A stretch of 64,000 nucleotides of DNA from Hanstruepera ponticola (GCF_012931685.1 NZ_JABANC010000001.1:310001-374000); one strand, 5' to 3'. Positions 26,812-37,290 are shown, counted from the stretch's first letter. Notes: generated by a model not told the origin, from the letters alone. Made by a program: numbers and translations.

Positions 26812-28977
26812 TTAACTCTTTTTTAGAAGAATCTTTTCATTTGTAAATTGATGTGCTTCATCTAGGAAATTAATCATTAATTGCCAATCAGATTTTGAAA
26901 CATAATTGTGCTTGTACTCTTTAGAAGTTTTAATTGTCAGGGTATTACCATCCAAACTTGCAGAACTCACAAATGAACCTGTTTTATTGTCAATTGATTT
27001 ATTCAGTTTATCTAAACCAGCAATAGTATAACCTTCAGGAACAGTAAGATTAATACTGTATTGATAACTTCTTGGGTAGCCCATATAAATATTTTCATCG
27101 CGCTCCTTGTTTTCATCTAAAATATCTATTTGACCTCCTATAAACTTGCCAATTTCAATAATGTAATTAGGCCCTGCTTTCTTTATTAAGTCTCCTGTTG
27201 ATATAAAAGCTTCAGTATAAGAGAGAGGATCTTCAAAGGTATATCGACCAGTTTCATTAATACTGTAAGTATAGTCTTCAATGTTTGTCAAATTATACTC
27301 TGTTTTGGCTGAATTCACAAAGGTCTCTTTTTGCTTTTCACGTAGTTTTTCAATGACAGCGTTTAATTCGTTTCTATATTTTTCTTGTTTTGATTTTCTA
27401 AGTAGTTTAATAAAAGATTCTGTTTCATATTTTTGATAATCTTCATCAACATAATCTTTAAAAATTAACCTATCAAATTGTTGGTCTTCTTTTTCATGCC
27501 CTGTATAACTAACGACACTTTTTACAGAAAACCCATTAAAATCATCTGTTAAGCTAATGGCTATATTTTTGTTTGTTTTGTTAACTTGGTAGTTGCTAAC
27601 TGGAACAGCAGTACGCTCTATTTGATCATAATCCCATCTTTTTACGGGTGAAAGCAAATAAGCTTCAGCTCCTTCTAGCGTAGGGTCAAATGTGTTGACT
27701 GTTGTATGTGGACCAAAAGGTTTTACGTAAACTGGAGGGTTGGTTTGGGTTTTTATTAAAGTATTTAAGTTTTTATAGATTAATAAATCATCCAATGAAC
27801 CATCATAGCGTTTTTTTCCTACCAGTAAATCACATTTTATTTTGTTGTCTTTTAGTATGGCTATGTAGTGCTTTAAAAAAGTATTGTCACTGTTAAACAT
27901 GGTTGCATCATTACCATAAACACCAAAAGGATAATCTAAAATCCCAGCATCTTTTATAATATAAGCTTCAATAAAGCGTGTTAAATAATGATGCCTCATA
28001 AAATAATAAATGGCAATAGCCTTTTCAGAATCAGAAGCAAATTCTTTATTCTTTAAAAAACGTTCTTCATATTTTAAATCGCCATAAGGGTAAATATCAT
28101 CATACTGATTCAAGACTTCTTCTTTAGAAACCGAAGTTTTTATTATTTCCTCCTTGTCAGATAAAAAGGCATCTGCGCGTTTTTCAAATTTACCCGACCT
28201 TGCAAAAAAGACTTGGAATTTATAACAGGGTAATTCTACTAAAGGAAAAAACCATCGCTCATTTTTATGCTTTTCTATGTCGCTTTCAGTAAGCTCATAA
28301 CGTCTTAAGTTTTTCTTATCTGTTTCAATTTTTTTTAATTCTGGAGCACCATTAAACGATTTGAAATTTATGAAAAAGTCATTTTCTGTTTCAAAAAATA
28401 ACTTATAATCCATAATTGGATATTCCTCACTTAATGTGCGTTCTACTGGATTAAACCCAAAGGCATATGTTGACTTAAAAGGTTCAATACTATAAGAATA
28501 ATAGTCAATTATATCACCAACTTCTAAATTAGGGATTGCTACTTTAGTCTCCCCATCCACTTCAACAGCTTCTTTATTAATGTCAATAATGCTTTCGGAA
28601 CCATCTGGCTTGATAACTTTTACTCCAATGATATTGTTGCCTCGTGTTCCCAAAGAGACGCCTTTAGAGACTCTGAAGCGTTTTTGGTAAGAAAATTCAG
28701 AAAATTCTTCTACTGCTGCTTTATCTAAAAGCTTGATACGTTTTCTTATGGACGATTTATAGTTAACTTTCTTACCAAACTTATGAAAATCGTAGTTTTC
28801 GTTTTTGTAGATAATTACAGCGGATTCGTTTTGCCATTTTTCAGGTACGTTAACGACTGTTTTATACGTGTCGTTTTCACCCCAAAAAAAATCTCTGGCT
28901 TCTTGCTCATCTTTAGATTGCGCTATGATGATTGTTGAGAAAAAGAGGGTAAGCAGGAGGGATAATCGTAATTTCAT
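26812..28977 (-). CDS. DUF3857 protein with degenerate transglutaminase-like domain
   Basis: 721 aa, secreted: signal peptide MKLRLSLLLTLFFSTIIIAQ. The N-terminal half is a DUF3857 beta-sandwich (about 50-240, with IRKRIKLLDKAAVEEFSEFS and VGDIIDYYSYSIEPF). The next region aligns in position with a transglutaminase core, but the cysteine site expected as GDCK reads YGNDATMF and the catalytic His and Asp contexts are also lost, so it looks enzymatically dead. A third beta-rich domain follows. It lies 3 nt after its catalytically complete neighbour on the same strand, suggesting a paired, possibly periplasmic complex. Substrate unknown. Confidence 0.85.
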   Translation of the reverse strand: MKLRLSLLLTLFFSTIIIAQSKDEQEARDFFWGENDTYKTVVNVPEKWQNESAVIIYKNENYDFHKFGKKVNYKSSIRKRIKLLDKAAVEEFSEFSYQKRFRVSKGVSLGTRGNNIIGVKVIKPDGSESIIDINKEAVEVDGETKVAIPNLEVGDIIDYYSYSIEPFKSTYAFGFNPVERTLSEEYPIMDYKLFFETENDFFINFKSFNGAPELKKIETDKKNLRRYELTESDIEKHKNERWFFPLVELPCYKFQVFFARSGKFEKRADAFLSDKEEIIKTSVSKEEVLNQYDDIYPYGDLKYEERFLKNKEFASDSEKAIAIYYFMRHHYLTRFIEAYIIKDAGILDYPFGVYGNDATMFNSDNTFLKHYIAILKDNKIKCDLLVGKKRYDGSLDDLLIYKNLNTLIKTQTNPPVYVKPFGPHTTVNTFDPTLEGAEAYLLSPVKRWDYDQIERTAVPVSNYQVNKTNKNIAISLTDDFNGFSVKSVVSYTGHEKEDQQFDRLIFKDYVDEDYQKYETESFIKLLRKSKQEKYRNELNAVIEKLREKQKETFVNSAKTEYNLTNIEDYTYSINETGRYTFEDPLSYTEAFISTGDLIKKAGPNYIIEIGKFIGGQIDILDENKERDENIYMGYPRSYQYSINLTVPEGYTIAGLDKLNKSIDNKTGSFVSSASLDGNTLTIKTSKEYKHNYVSKSDWQLMINFLDEAHQFTNEKILLKKS

Positions 28978-28980
28978 GCG

Positions 28981-30903
28981 TTAGGATTTAGTTAGTATGA
29001 TTTGTTCGTTGTATAGTGCTTTTAAGTTTTTAATGAAAACATTCCATGTTTCAAAATCTGATGTTTTTACAATGGCATTTTTAATTTTAAAATCTTTCTT
29101 GTAAATGATACTGTTGCCTTGCTTGGTAAAGGTTACTGAAAGATCAAAATTTTCACTGGATGCATTGATGTTTTTTGGTAACTCGGAAACTGTATATCCT
29201 TCAGGTAAGTCCAATGTGGTTGTGGAGATAAGGTGTTTTTTATAATCTAGAATGTAGTCTGTTTTGCGTTCATCAAAATAGTAACCTGATAATTCCTTTT
29301 CAAAATCAAGGTCAATGTATGCTGTGCCATCAAAAGATGATATGGCGTTTTTAATGGTAATAAAATAATCCAGATTTACAGGAATTTCTCTATTGCTTAA
29401 ATCAGAAGTTATTACATCTACCACGCCAATATTAGAATTTCCTTTATTCAAATACCAAACTAAAAAATCTTCTTTTTTATCTGTTTTTAGCTGATTTAAA
29501 TATTGTAAAAGACTAGATCTACTTTCTCCTTCAAATTTTTTACTTACAGATCCAAAAATAACATCATCTACTATTTTTAATTTATAATCATAAGTTTCTA
29601 TGTTCTCACTTGCATCTGAAACGGGAACAGTATTTAAAATATAACTGTCACCATTTTCAATTAATACTTGCTTCCCTTGAATACGGTCTGCAAACTCACC
29701 ATATGCATTGAATTTTTCGGTGCCATCCAGATAAACAGGTTTATTGTCTTTCATTAAGGTACAAATCATATGATTATCTACTGACAGATTAGGTGTAGAA
29801 TAATCATATGCAATTCGTTTGGTACCAATCCAAGTTAATCTTGCATCAAAGCCTGCTTCTAGAAGCATTTGCTTTGTAAGGTTTGCCATGCCCTTACAAT
29901 CGCCATACCGTTTTTTGAATACATTTGAAGCTTCGTCTGGTTTAAAACCTGCAATACCATCTTCAAATGCTATATACCTTATATTATCTTGAACCCAATA
30001 GTATATATTCTTAATTTTTTCTTCGTCAGTTTTAGCATCTTTTGTAAGTTCTTCAACTTTAGCCTTAATTACCGTATTATTATTTTCAAGACTATTTACT
30101 AGTGATTTATACCAATTGTATAAATCTTGTGTTGACTCAAAAATTTTATATTGTTCTCCTCCATAGGAATATGATTTTGCTAGCACCAAAATATGAGGAT
30201 ATATATAGGATGGGCCTGGTGCACTTTCATCTTTATACATTCCTGCTACATTCTCTAATGTGTAAGAATAAATTTTTGAATTATTTTTGGTGTTTGGTTC
30301 AACGGTTTTTTTAATATCATAACCGTCAAAATTCATTTCCTTTAATTCCAAATCGAGCCAATCAGGGATCTCAACAATTATCTGCTTCTCAAGAGCAGGA
30401 AAATCATCATTAAAATATAAACTTGTAAAGTATTTTATGTCCTTATATTTCTTGACCGTTTCAGTTGCATACTTGTAGCCTTTAAGAGGAAAATCTAAAT
30501 TAACATACTTTACACGCGCATCATTATGAAATAAATCTCTACTCTTTATAGCTTCATCATTGACTGGATAGTCAGCATCGCGATTGGTTTTATATTTAAC
30601 AGTAAAAGATTCAATTTCAGATTCACCATCATAAAAACAATAGGCTTGAATGTCTGCACGTGAATCCAAATTAATTAAATTTTTATTGATTTTCTCGAAC
30701 ACCGTTACTTTTTGATCACTTTTATTGAAGTCAAAAGTAATGTGGTAGCTTTCTTTTTCTACCGCTACATTGTCCTCTTGAAAAGATTCCTTGATAGTAT
30801 TGGCTTGTGCAATTTCATTTTGAGTAGGCTCTGTGTTTTTTTGTGCATTAAGTTGTAAAACTAGTAAAAAACTGAAGAGAAAGGTTAGTGAATATTTAAA
30901 CAT
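28981..30903 (-). CDS. DUF3857 and transglutaminase-core secreted protein
   Basis: About 640 aa from the ATG at 30903; a TTG just upstream would add one residue. Signal peptide MFKYSLTFLFSFLLVLQLNAQ. After the DUF3857 region (about 40-260) comes a transglutaminase-like papain-fold core with YRYGDCKGMANL supplying the cysteine, VDNHMICT the histidine and YLDGTEKF the aspartate. A DUF3858-like beta domain ends the protein. Such proteins are common in Bacteroidota near the cell surface, with unproven roles in protein or peptide crosslinking or hydrolysis. It is the first gene of a two-gene unit. Confidence 0.87.
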   Translation of the reverse strand: MFKYSLTFLFSFLLVLQLNAQKNTEPTQNEIAQANTIKESFQEDNVAVEKESYHITFDFNKSDQKVTVFEKINKNLINLDSRADIQAYCFYDGESEIESFTVKYKTNRDADYPVNDEAIKSRDLFHNDARVKYVNLDFPLKGYKYATETVKKYKDIKYFTSLYFNDDFPALEKQIIVEIPDWLDLELKEMNFDGYDIKKTVEPNTKNNSKIYSYTLENVAGMYKDESAPGPSYIYPHILVLAKSYSYGGEQYKIFESTQDLYNWYKSLVNSLENNNTVIKAKVEELTKDAKTDEEKIKNIYYWVQDNIRYIAFEDGIAGFKPDEASNVFKKRYGDCKGMANLTKQMLLEAGFDARLTWIGTKRIAYDYSTPNLSVDNHMICTLMKDNKPVYLDGTEKFNAYGEFADRIQGKQVLIENGDSYILNTVPVSDASENIETYDYKLKIVDDVIFGSVSKKFEGESRSSLLQYLNQLKTDKKEDFLVWYLNKGNSNIGVVDVITSDLSNREIPVNLDYFITIKNAISSFDGTAYIDLDFEKELSGYYFDERKTDYILDYKKHLISTTTLDLPEGYTVSELPKNINASSENFDLSVTFTKQGNSIIYKKDFKIKNAIVKTSDFETWNVFIKNLKALYNEQIILTKS

Positions 30904-31099
30904 CAAAAAAGGATTATGTTGCTAATATAAAAATTTGAACTTTATAGTAAGGAAAATTTAAGAATCGATATGTTGTAAAAATATGAATTTTTGAAATTTT
31001 ATGTGACTATTTGAAATTTCCTCATAACAAATCTTTAATTTTAAGCAGACAATGATTTATATCTTATGAGTTAAACAACTATTACATATTTACTACGGC

Positions 31100-33007
31100 A
31101 TGAGTAACTATCACATAAAACATTTAGAAGAATATTTTCAAGTTTACCGTAAATCGGTTAGGGAACCAGAAAACTTTTGGGAAGAAGTTGCCGAAGAGCA
31201 TTTCCTATGGCGAAAAAAGTGGGATAAGGTCTTAAGTTGGGATTTTTCAAAACCGGAAGTTACCTGGTTTGAAGGTGCCAAACTAAACATTACCGAAAAT
31301 TGTTTAGACAGGCACTTGGCAACCCGAGGAGATAAAACTGCTATACTGTTTGAGCCCAACAACCCTGACGAGCCAGCGGAGTATATTACCTATCGCGACT
31401 TATACGAGCGCGTTAATCAATTTGCCAATGTGCTAAAGGATAAAGGCGTTACAAAAGGTGATAGGGTTTGTATCTATGTTCCCATGATTCCGGAATTGGC
31501 TATTGCGCTTTTGGCCTGTGCCAGAATTGGTGCCATTCATTCAGTGGTGTTTGCCGGGTTTTCGTCTAAAGCTTTGTCAACACGCATTAACGATTGCGAT
31601 TGTAAAGTGGTTATCACTGCCGACGGCTCGTATCGTGGTGCCAAAACCATTGACTTAAAAGGTATTGTTGACGAAGCACTCGAAGATTGCCCTGATGTGG
31701 AAACCGTTTTGGTTGCCAAGCGTATACATTCCGATATCAACATGAAGGAAGGCCGTGATGAATGGTTACAACCGTTATTGGATAAGGCATCAAAAGAAGG
31801 TAAAGCCGAAGTCATGGATGCCGAAGATCCACTGTTCATTCTATATACTTCAGGCTCTACGGGAAAACCCAAAGGCATGGTGCATACTACGGCTGGTTAT
31901 ATGGTATATACCGCTTATACTTTTAAAAATGTGTTTCAATATCGGGAGCATGATGTGTATTGGTGTACAGCCGACATTGGTTGGATAACGGGTCACAGTT
32001 ATATTGTGTATGGTCCCCTTGCCAATGGCGCCACAACCGTGATGTTTGAAGGTGTACCAAGCTACCCGGATTTTGGGCGTTTTTGGGAGATTGTTCAAAA
32101 ACATAAAGTCAATCAGTTTTATACAGCGCCAACAGCCATTAGAGCCTTGGCAAAACAAGGAGCTGAATTAGTTGAAAAATACGATTTGTCTTCCCTTAAG
32201 GTTTTAGGTTCGGTTGGTGAACCTATTAACGAGGAAGCCTGGCATTGGTACAACGATGTGGTAGGCAAAAACAAAAGCCCTATTGTAGATACCTGGTGGC
32301 AAACCGAAACAGGAGGCATTATGATAACACCCATTCCGTTTGTAACCCCCACCAAGCCAACTTTTGCAACTTTACCTTTTATAGGTATTCAACCTGCGTT
32401 GATGGACGAATCGGGCACGGAGTTAAAAGGCAATCAGGTAGAAGGGCGCTTGTGTATAAAATATCCTTGGCCAAGTATGGCGCGAACCATTTGGGGTAAT
32501 CACGAACGATATAGGGATACCTATTTTTCGGCATATGAAAATAAGTATTTTACTGGAGATGGTGCCCTGCGTGATGAAGTAGGCTACTACCGTATTACAG
32601 GCCGTGTGGATGATGTGATTATTGTATCCGGACATAATTTAGGTACTGCACCTATTGAAGACGCCATAAACGAACATCAGGCAGTAGCCGAGAGCGCCAT
32701 TGTTGGTTTTCCGCACGATGTTAAGGGCAGCGCACTTTACGGATATGTTACACTAAAGGATTTTGGAGAAGCTAGAAATCAGGATAATCTTCGAAAAGAA
32801 ATCAACCAATTAATTTCCGATAGGATAGGACCTATTGCCAAACTTGATAAAATTCAGTTTACCGAAGGACTGCCCAAAACACGTAGTGGTAAAATTATGC
32901 GGCGTATCTTGCGTAAGATAGCCGAGAACAACACCAGTGATTTGGGTGATATCAGTACCCTTTTGAATCCGGAGGTTGTACAAAGTATTATTGATAACAA
33001 GTTGTAA
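31100..33007 (+). CDS. acs: Acetyl-CoA synthetase (AMP-forming)
   Basis: 635 aa, normal size. Activates acetate with ATP and CoA. ANL-family motifs: ILYTSGSTGKPKGMVHT (P-loop), TWWQTETGGIM, YFTGDGALRDE, the hinge and RITGRVDDVI, and the C-terminal TRSGKIMRRILRKIA, where Lys598 is the residue normally acetylated by Pat-type enzymes to switch the enzyme off. WWQTETG is the acetate-specific pocket variant. It stands alone behind a 196-bp gap, divergent from the DUF3857 pair. By eye its codons look more GC-rich than the neighbours. Confidence 0.97.
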   Translation: MSNYHIKHLEEYFQVYRKSVREPENFWEEVAEEHFLWRKKWDKVLSWDFSKPEVTWFEGAKLNITENCLDRHLATRGDKTAILFEPNNPDEPAEYITYRDLYERVNQFANVLKDKGVTKGDRVCIYVPMIPELAIALLACARIGAIHSVVFAGFSSKALSTRINDCDCKVVITADGSYRGAKTIDLKGIVDEALEDCPDVETVLVAKRIHSDINMKEGRDEWLQPLLDKASKEGKAEVMDAEDPLFILYTSGSTGKPKGMVHTTAGYMVYTAYTFKNVFQYREHDVYWCTADIGWITGHSYIVYGPLANGATTVMFEGVPSYPDFGRFWEIVQKHKVNQFYTAPTAIRALAKQGAELVEKYDLSSLKVLGSVGEPINEEAWHWYNDVVGKNKSPIVDTWWQTETGGIMITPIPFVTPTKPTFATLPFIGIQPALMDESGTELKGNQVEGRLCIKYPWPSMARTIWGNHERYRDTYFSAYENKYFTGDGALRDEVGYYRITGRVDDVIIVSGHNLGTAPIEDAINEHQAVAESAIVGFPHDVKGSALYGYVTLKDFGEARNQDNLRKEINQLISDRIGPIAKLDKIQFTEGLPKTRSGKIMRRILRKIAENNTSDLGDISTLLNPEVVQSIIDNKL

Positions 33008-33063
33008 TTGTAACAAGTCGTATGACTTGGCGTCTTATGGCTATAACGCTAACACACACCATC

Positions 33064-34788
33064 ATGAAAAATCTATTTGTCAGTATCTGTCTTATTATGA
33101 CCGTTTTTATCGGTCATGCACAAGAGACAACCATAACAACGGAAGTCAAAGAGAATATCCAAGCGCGTGTTGAGTCGGGTGAAAATGTGGGTATTTCAGT
33201 AGCTTTTGTAAATGGTGATAGAGTTGATTTCTACAATTATGGAACTACTGATTTAAAACAGAATGTTCAGGTAGATGAACATTCGGTATATGAAATAGGT
33301 TCTATTTCCAAAGTTTTCACCTGTATTATGCTGGCTGATGAAGTGTTGAAAGGCCGTATGAAACTATCGGATCCCATTGCAAACTATTTACCAAAGACGG
33401 TTACGGTTCCAATACGCAATGGCAGGGAAATTACGCTTTTGGATTTAGCAACCCATACTTCGGCATTGCCTAGAATGCCTGATAATTTCAACCCTAAAGA
33501 TCCTAGAAATCCGTATGTAGATTATACACCGGAACTTATCTATGAATTCATGTCATCCTATGAATTAACCAGAGATATCGGTTCGGAATATGAATACTCC
33601 AATTATGCCATGGGCTTATTGGGACATATTCTGGAATTGCATACAGGCAAAAGTTACGAGGAATTGTTAATCGAAAAAATAGCCCATCCTTGTAACATGA
33701 TTAGTACCCGATTGGTATTAACTGATAGTATGAAAAACCATTTGGCTAAACCTCATGCACAAGGTGTTGAGGTTTCCAATTGGGATTTAACAGGCTTGGC
33801 TGGTGCTGGTGGTATCCGTTCTACAACAGCGGATATGGTCAGATTTTTACAAGCCAATATGGGTGTATCGCACCCTGCTATTTTTGAAGCCATGCAATTA
33901 AGTCAGCAAGTAGCTTATGAAAATGAAGCCAACCAATTTAAAATAGGCCTGGGCTGGCACTATGCCCAAAATGGCGATGATACCATTATTTGGCACAATG
34001 GCGCGACAGCTGGTTATAAATCGTTTACAGGTTTTATAGAAGGCACCCAAAAAGGAGTCGTCGTATTAGGTAATGCAGATACGGATATTGGTCGAATTGG
34101 AATGAAATTGTTGGGTGACCCAAGACCATTAGAAGTGCCAAAACCTTCGATTGCCACAATCGTTAATAAAGAAATTGATGCCAATGGTATCGAGTCGGCT
34201 ATAAAACTATACAAGCAATTGCAGGTAGAACAATCAGATGCCTATAAGTTTGATGAAAACCAATTGAATACTCTGGCCTATCAATATCTTGGTGAAGACA
34301 ATAATAAGGTAGCACTAGAGCTTTTTAAGTTGAATGTGGCTTCGTTTCCTGATGCTTCCAATCCTTATGATTCTCTAGGAGAAGCTTATTTAAAAGTGGG
34401 AGATACTACACAGGCTATTACCAATTACAAGAAATCCTTGGAATTAAATCCTGCAAATGATAATGCCAAAAACGTACTAATTGAACTTGGTGTAGATAAA
34501 TCAAAATTAACAAAGGATGTGGATGTATCTGAAGAAATGCTTGAAACCTATTGTGGTCAATATGAATTGCAGCCTGGTTTTATAATTACAGTAACACGAA
34601 TCGAAAAGCAATTATTGGCCCAAGCTACAGGTCAACCACAGTTTGAATTGTTTGCATCAGACTACAACAAATTTTACTTAAAAGTTGTGGAGGCACAAGT
34701 TACATTTCATGCCAATGATAAAGGAAAGATAGATAGCTTAACCTTGCATCAAAATGGTCAGAATATGCCTGCAAAACGAATTGAGTAG
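33064..34788 (+). CDS. Secreted serine hydrolase (class C beta-lactamase family) with TPR tail
   Basis: 574 aa from the ATG at 33064, where a signal peptide MKNLFVSICLIMTVFIGHAQ begins; the upstream ATG at 33022 would place 14 residues before it. The penicillin-binding/AmpC fold shows the nucleophile motif SISK (Ser80-Lys83), YSN (in YEYSNYAMG) and the third motif HNG in IWHNGATAG. After about residue 375 comes a TPR-like stretch (SLGEAYLKVGDTTQAITNYKKSLELNP) and a small C-terminal beta domain of the DUF3471 type. Such proteins are usually D-aminopeptidases or esterases rather than resistance beta-lactamases. The gene is 56 nt after acs. Confidence 0.88.
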   Translation: MKNLFVSICLIMTVFIGHAQETTITTEVKENIQARVESGENVGISVAFVNGDRVDFYNYGTTDLKQNVQVDEHSVYEIGSISKVFTCIMLADEVLKGRMKLSDPIANYLPKTVTVPIRNGREITLLDLATHTSALPRMPDNFNPKDPRNPYVDYTPELIYEFMSSYELTRDIGSEYEYSNYAMGLLGHILELHTGKSYEELLIEKIAHPCNMISTRLVLTDSMKNHLAKPHAQGVEVSNWDLTGLAGAGGIRSTTADMVRFLQANMGVSHPAIFEAMQLSQQVAYENEANQFKIGLGWHYAQNGDDTIIWHNGATAGYKSFTGFIEGTQKGVVVLGNADTDIGRIGMKLLGDPRPLEVPKPSIATIVNKEIDANGIESAIKLYKQLQVEQSDAYKFDENQLNTLAYQYLGEDNNKVALELFKLNVASFPDASNPYDSLGEAYLKVGDTTQAITNYKKSLELNPANDNAKNVLIELGVDKSKLTKDVDVSEEMLETYCGQYELQPGFIITVTRIEKQLLAQATGQPQFELFASDYNKFYLKVVEAQVTFHANDKGKIDSLTLHQNGQNMPAKRIE

Positions 34789-34823
34789 TTTTTTAATTAC
34801 CTAAAAGTAAACATAATTATTAG

Positions 34824-34831
34824 TATTTTTG
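34824..34831 (+). promoter_or_regulatory. -7 promoter box of the VCBS-repeat gene
   Basis: TATTTTTG exactly matches TAnnTTTG and ends 22 nt before the ATG at 34854. No clear upstream element. Confidence 0.45.
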
Positions 34832-34853
34832 TGATTAATTAAGAGTTATAAAA

Positions 34854-36563
34854 ATGAATCGTGTTTACTACATACTTATTTCATCATTATTTATTGCACA
34901 AACTTTTGGTCAGGTAAGTTTTTCTGATCAAGCCAATGCATTAGGTTTAAATCTCACTTGTGGAACTACTTATTTAGGGAATGGCGTGACATTTTATGAC
35001 TTTGATAATGATGGTTGGGATGACATCACTTTAAACACAGAATTTGGTGAAGAAATTCGTTTTTTCAAAAACATCAATGGCGTTTTCACTGAAATATTTC
35101 CTAATATCCCATATTTTGATTATCAAACAAAACAAGTAAACTGGGTTGATATTGATAATGATGGTGATAAAGATTTATTTGTCACCAGTGACTATGAAGG
35201 TAATAGATTGTTTGAGAACATAGGCGATCTTAACTTTCAAGATATAACAGTTGCAGCTGGAATTGATCCCGAAAACATGTTCTCATATGGTGCATCTTGG
35301 GGAGACTATAATAATGATGGGTATTTAGATGTGTTTATTTCAAATAGAACAGCGCTTCATAACAACATCCTTTACAGCAACGATGGTGATGGAACATTTA
35401 CCGACGTTAGTTTAGAAGCTGGTATTTCTACTTCAGGTCATGGTTCCTTTTGCAGTGCATTTTTAGACATTAATAATGATGGGTATCAAGATATATACAT
35501 ATCAAATGATAGACCCTTAAACCCAAATATATTGTATAAAAATAATGGTGATGGCACTTTTACAGATATCAGCATTTCATCTGGAACCGACGTCACTATT
35601 GATGCTATGACTGTTACGGTTGGTGACTTTAATAATGATAGTTGGTTTGATATTTATATTACCAACGGACCTATAGGAAATGTTCTTTTTAAAAACAATG
35701 GAAATGAAACCTTTACAGATGTTGCAGTTTCTTCCGGGACAGTCTTTAATAGTGTAAGTTGGGGAGCATCGTTTTTTGATGCAGATAACGATATGGATCA
35801 AGACCTTTATGTTTGTGGTGAGTTTGATGCTACAGAAACCAATTTTTTAAAAGCTGCATTTTATTTAAATAATGATGATGAAACATTTACTCTAAACAAT
35901 GAAAGTTTCCCAGGTGATGAAAGAGCAGCATATAGTTCTGCAGTGGGCGATTCAGACAATGATGGTTACCCTGAACTTATTGTAACAAATAGTTTTGATC
36001 AAGATTTGTTCTTTTGGAAAAACAATACGCCTCACACGAATAATTGGTTAAAACTTAAATTGGAGGGAACTGTTAGTAACAGAGATGGTATTGGATCAAC
36101 GATTGAAATTTCAATAAATGGTGAAAAACAATATGCTTATACACATTGTGGTGAAGGTTATTTATCTCAAAATTCGGGTACTAAATTGTTTGGGCTTGGC
36201 ACAAATACAGTAGTAGATTATGTTAAAGTTACTTGGTTAAGTGGCACAGTAGATGTATTAACAAATGTATCGGCTAATCAACAAATTGATTTAGTTGAGG
36301 GCAGTAATCCTGAATTGTCTGTTGAAGAAAGTAGTCTAGATAACTTCGTTATTTACCCAAATCCAGTTGGCAACAAATTATTTATTAGAACAACAATGAC
36401 GGATTATGATATAAATATTTATGATGTTGTTGGTAAATTATATCTGTCATATAGCGATTTTAAATCAAATCAAATTGATGTTTCTTTATTGGATTCAGGA
36501 ATGTATTTCATTCAATTCATTAATGGAAATCAAAAAATCACGAAAAAGTTTTCTAAACGTTAA
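34854..36563 (+). CDS. Secreted VCBS/FG-GAP repeat protein with UnbV-ASPIC domain and T9SS sorting tail
   Basis: 569 aa. Signal peptide MNRVYYILISSLFIAQTFGQ. Seven calcium-loop repeats of the form DxDxDGxxD can be read (DFDNDGWDD, DIDNDGDKD, DYNNDGYLD, DINNDGYQD, DFNNDSWFD, DADNDMDQD, DSDNDGYPE), enough for a seven-blade propeller. Next is a UnbV/ASPIC domain (GIGSTIEISI, HCGEGYLSQNS, VKVTWLSG). The last 75 residues are a type A T9SS sorting domain (NFVIYPNPVGNKLFI, LLDSGMYFIQF, KITKKF). It is therefore exported across the outer membrane and displayed or released. The combination resembles CRTAC1-like proteins; the ligand is unknown. Confidence 0.92.
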   Translation: MNRVYYILISSLFIAQTFGQVSFSDQANALGLNLTCGTTYLGNGVTFYDFDNDGWDDITLNTEFGEEIRFFKNINGVFTEIFPNIPYFDYQTKQVNWVDIDNDGDKDLFVTSDYEGNRLFENIGDLNFQDITVAAGIDPENMFSYGASWGDYNNDGYLDVFISNRTALHNNILYSNDGDGTFTDVSLEAGISTSGHGSFCSAFLDINNDGYQDIYISNDRPLNPNILYKNNGDGTFTDISISSGTDVTIDAMTVTVGDFNNDSWFDIYITNGPIGNVLFKNNGNETFTDVAVSSGTVFNSVSWGASFFDADNDMDQDLYVCGEFDATETNFLKAAFYLNNDDETFTLNNESFPGDERAAYSSAVGDSDNDGYPELIVTNSFDQDLFFWKNNTPHTNNWLKLKLEGTVSNRDGIGSTIEISINGEKQYAYTHCGEGYLSQNSGTKLFGLGTNTVVDYVKVTWLSGTVDVLTNVSANQQIDLVEGSNPELSVEESSLDNFVIYPNPVGNKLFIRTTMTDYDINIYDVVGKLYLSYSDFKSNQIDVSLLDSGMYFIQFINGNQKITKKFSKR

Positions 36564-36720
36564 CGCCTTGAATATTTTTTTCTCATTCCTTCTAAAAACC
36601 TTAATGATTAAGTATTTGCATTTGTGTTAATGACACTTATTGATTGCGGTTTATTTTAATAAATTACAGAAAATTCTTTAAGCTGGTACAAATTTTGTTG
36701 TGCATTTAAAAACCCAGCCC

Positions 36721-37263
36721 GTGAAAAAATTATCCTGTATTTTAATGTTAGCAATGTTCATAGCATGCATTCCAACCCAAATAGCGCCAACAATTGAAAC
36801 GGATAAAGTTCAACTCGCTAAAAAGTTCAAAAGAGACCTTCCAAAAAGCCATGCTTTCATTTTTGAAGACCCTAAAAAAGCAAATGAGTTCTATAATTTC
36901 ATAAACATGAAATATAATCGTGAACATCAAGATGTAGAATACAATGTCCCTATAAAAATCAATGGCAACACCTATTTTTTATCATTCCATGAGCGGGAAA
37001 AAACAACAAAAACAATTAACCTAATTCCTGTTTTAGTTGATGCAAAAAGAGAATCAAATGGCAATTCAACCATTTTTGATAACTACCACACCTCAAGAGC
37101 TGGCTGTTGGTTTATTCTGTTAACTGTGTATGATAATGATTTCAATGATTGCTTAAACCCGAATTATCCTAATCAATCAGAAATTCTTGAGCATCTTCGA
37201 GAAATTAAAAAAGAATATTTAACAACTTATAACTATATGGAGTCTTATTTAGATAACAATTAA
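36721..37263 (+). CDS. Hypothetical lipoprotein with GTG start
   Basis: About 180 aa. I place the start at the GTG at 36721 because it begins a good lipoprotein signal MKKLSCILMLAMFIAC, with the lipobox FIAC; an earlier GTG at 36700 only adds seven residues before it. The mature part is rich in Lys, Asn and Tyr with no recognisable domain; three cysteines besides the lipid Cys lie at the signal and near AGCWFILL and NDCLNPNYP. No homologue family recognised. It stands alone between the VCBS gene and the convergent Reg_prop gene, with no clear promoter. Confidence 0.7.
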   Translation: MKKLSCILMLAMFIACIPTQIAPTIETDKVQLAKKFKRDLPKSHAFIFEDPKKANEFYNFINMKYNREHQDVEYNVPIKINGNTYFLSFHEREKTTKTINLIPVLVDAKRESNGNSTIFDNYHTSRAGCWFILLTVYDNDFNDCLNPNYPNQSEILEHLREIKKEYLTTYNYMESYLDNN

Positions 37264-37290
37264 ATAAAACATTTTCATTAGTAAACGACT

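Noticed and set aside
31537-32158. Overlapping minus-strand frames within acs
   Set aside because: All are antisense to a well-conserved enzyme gene and show no domain or start signal.
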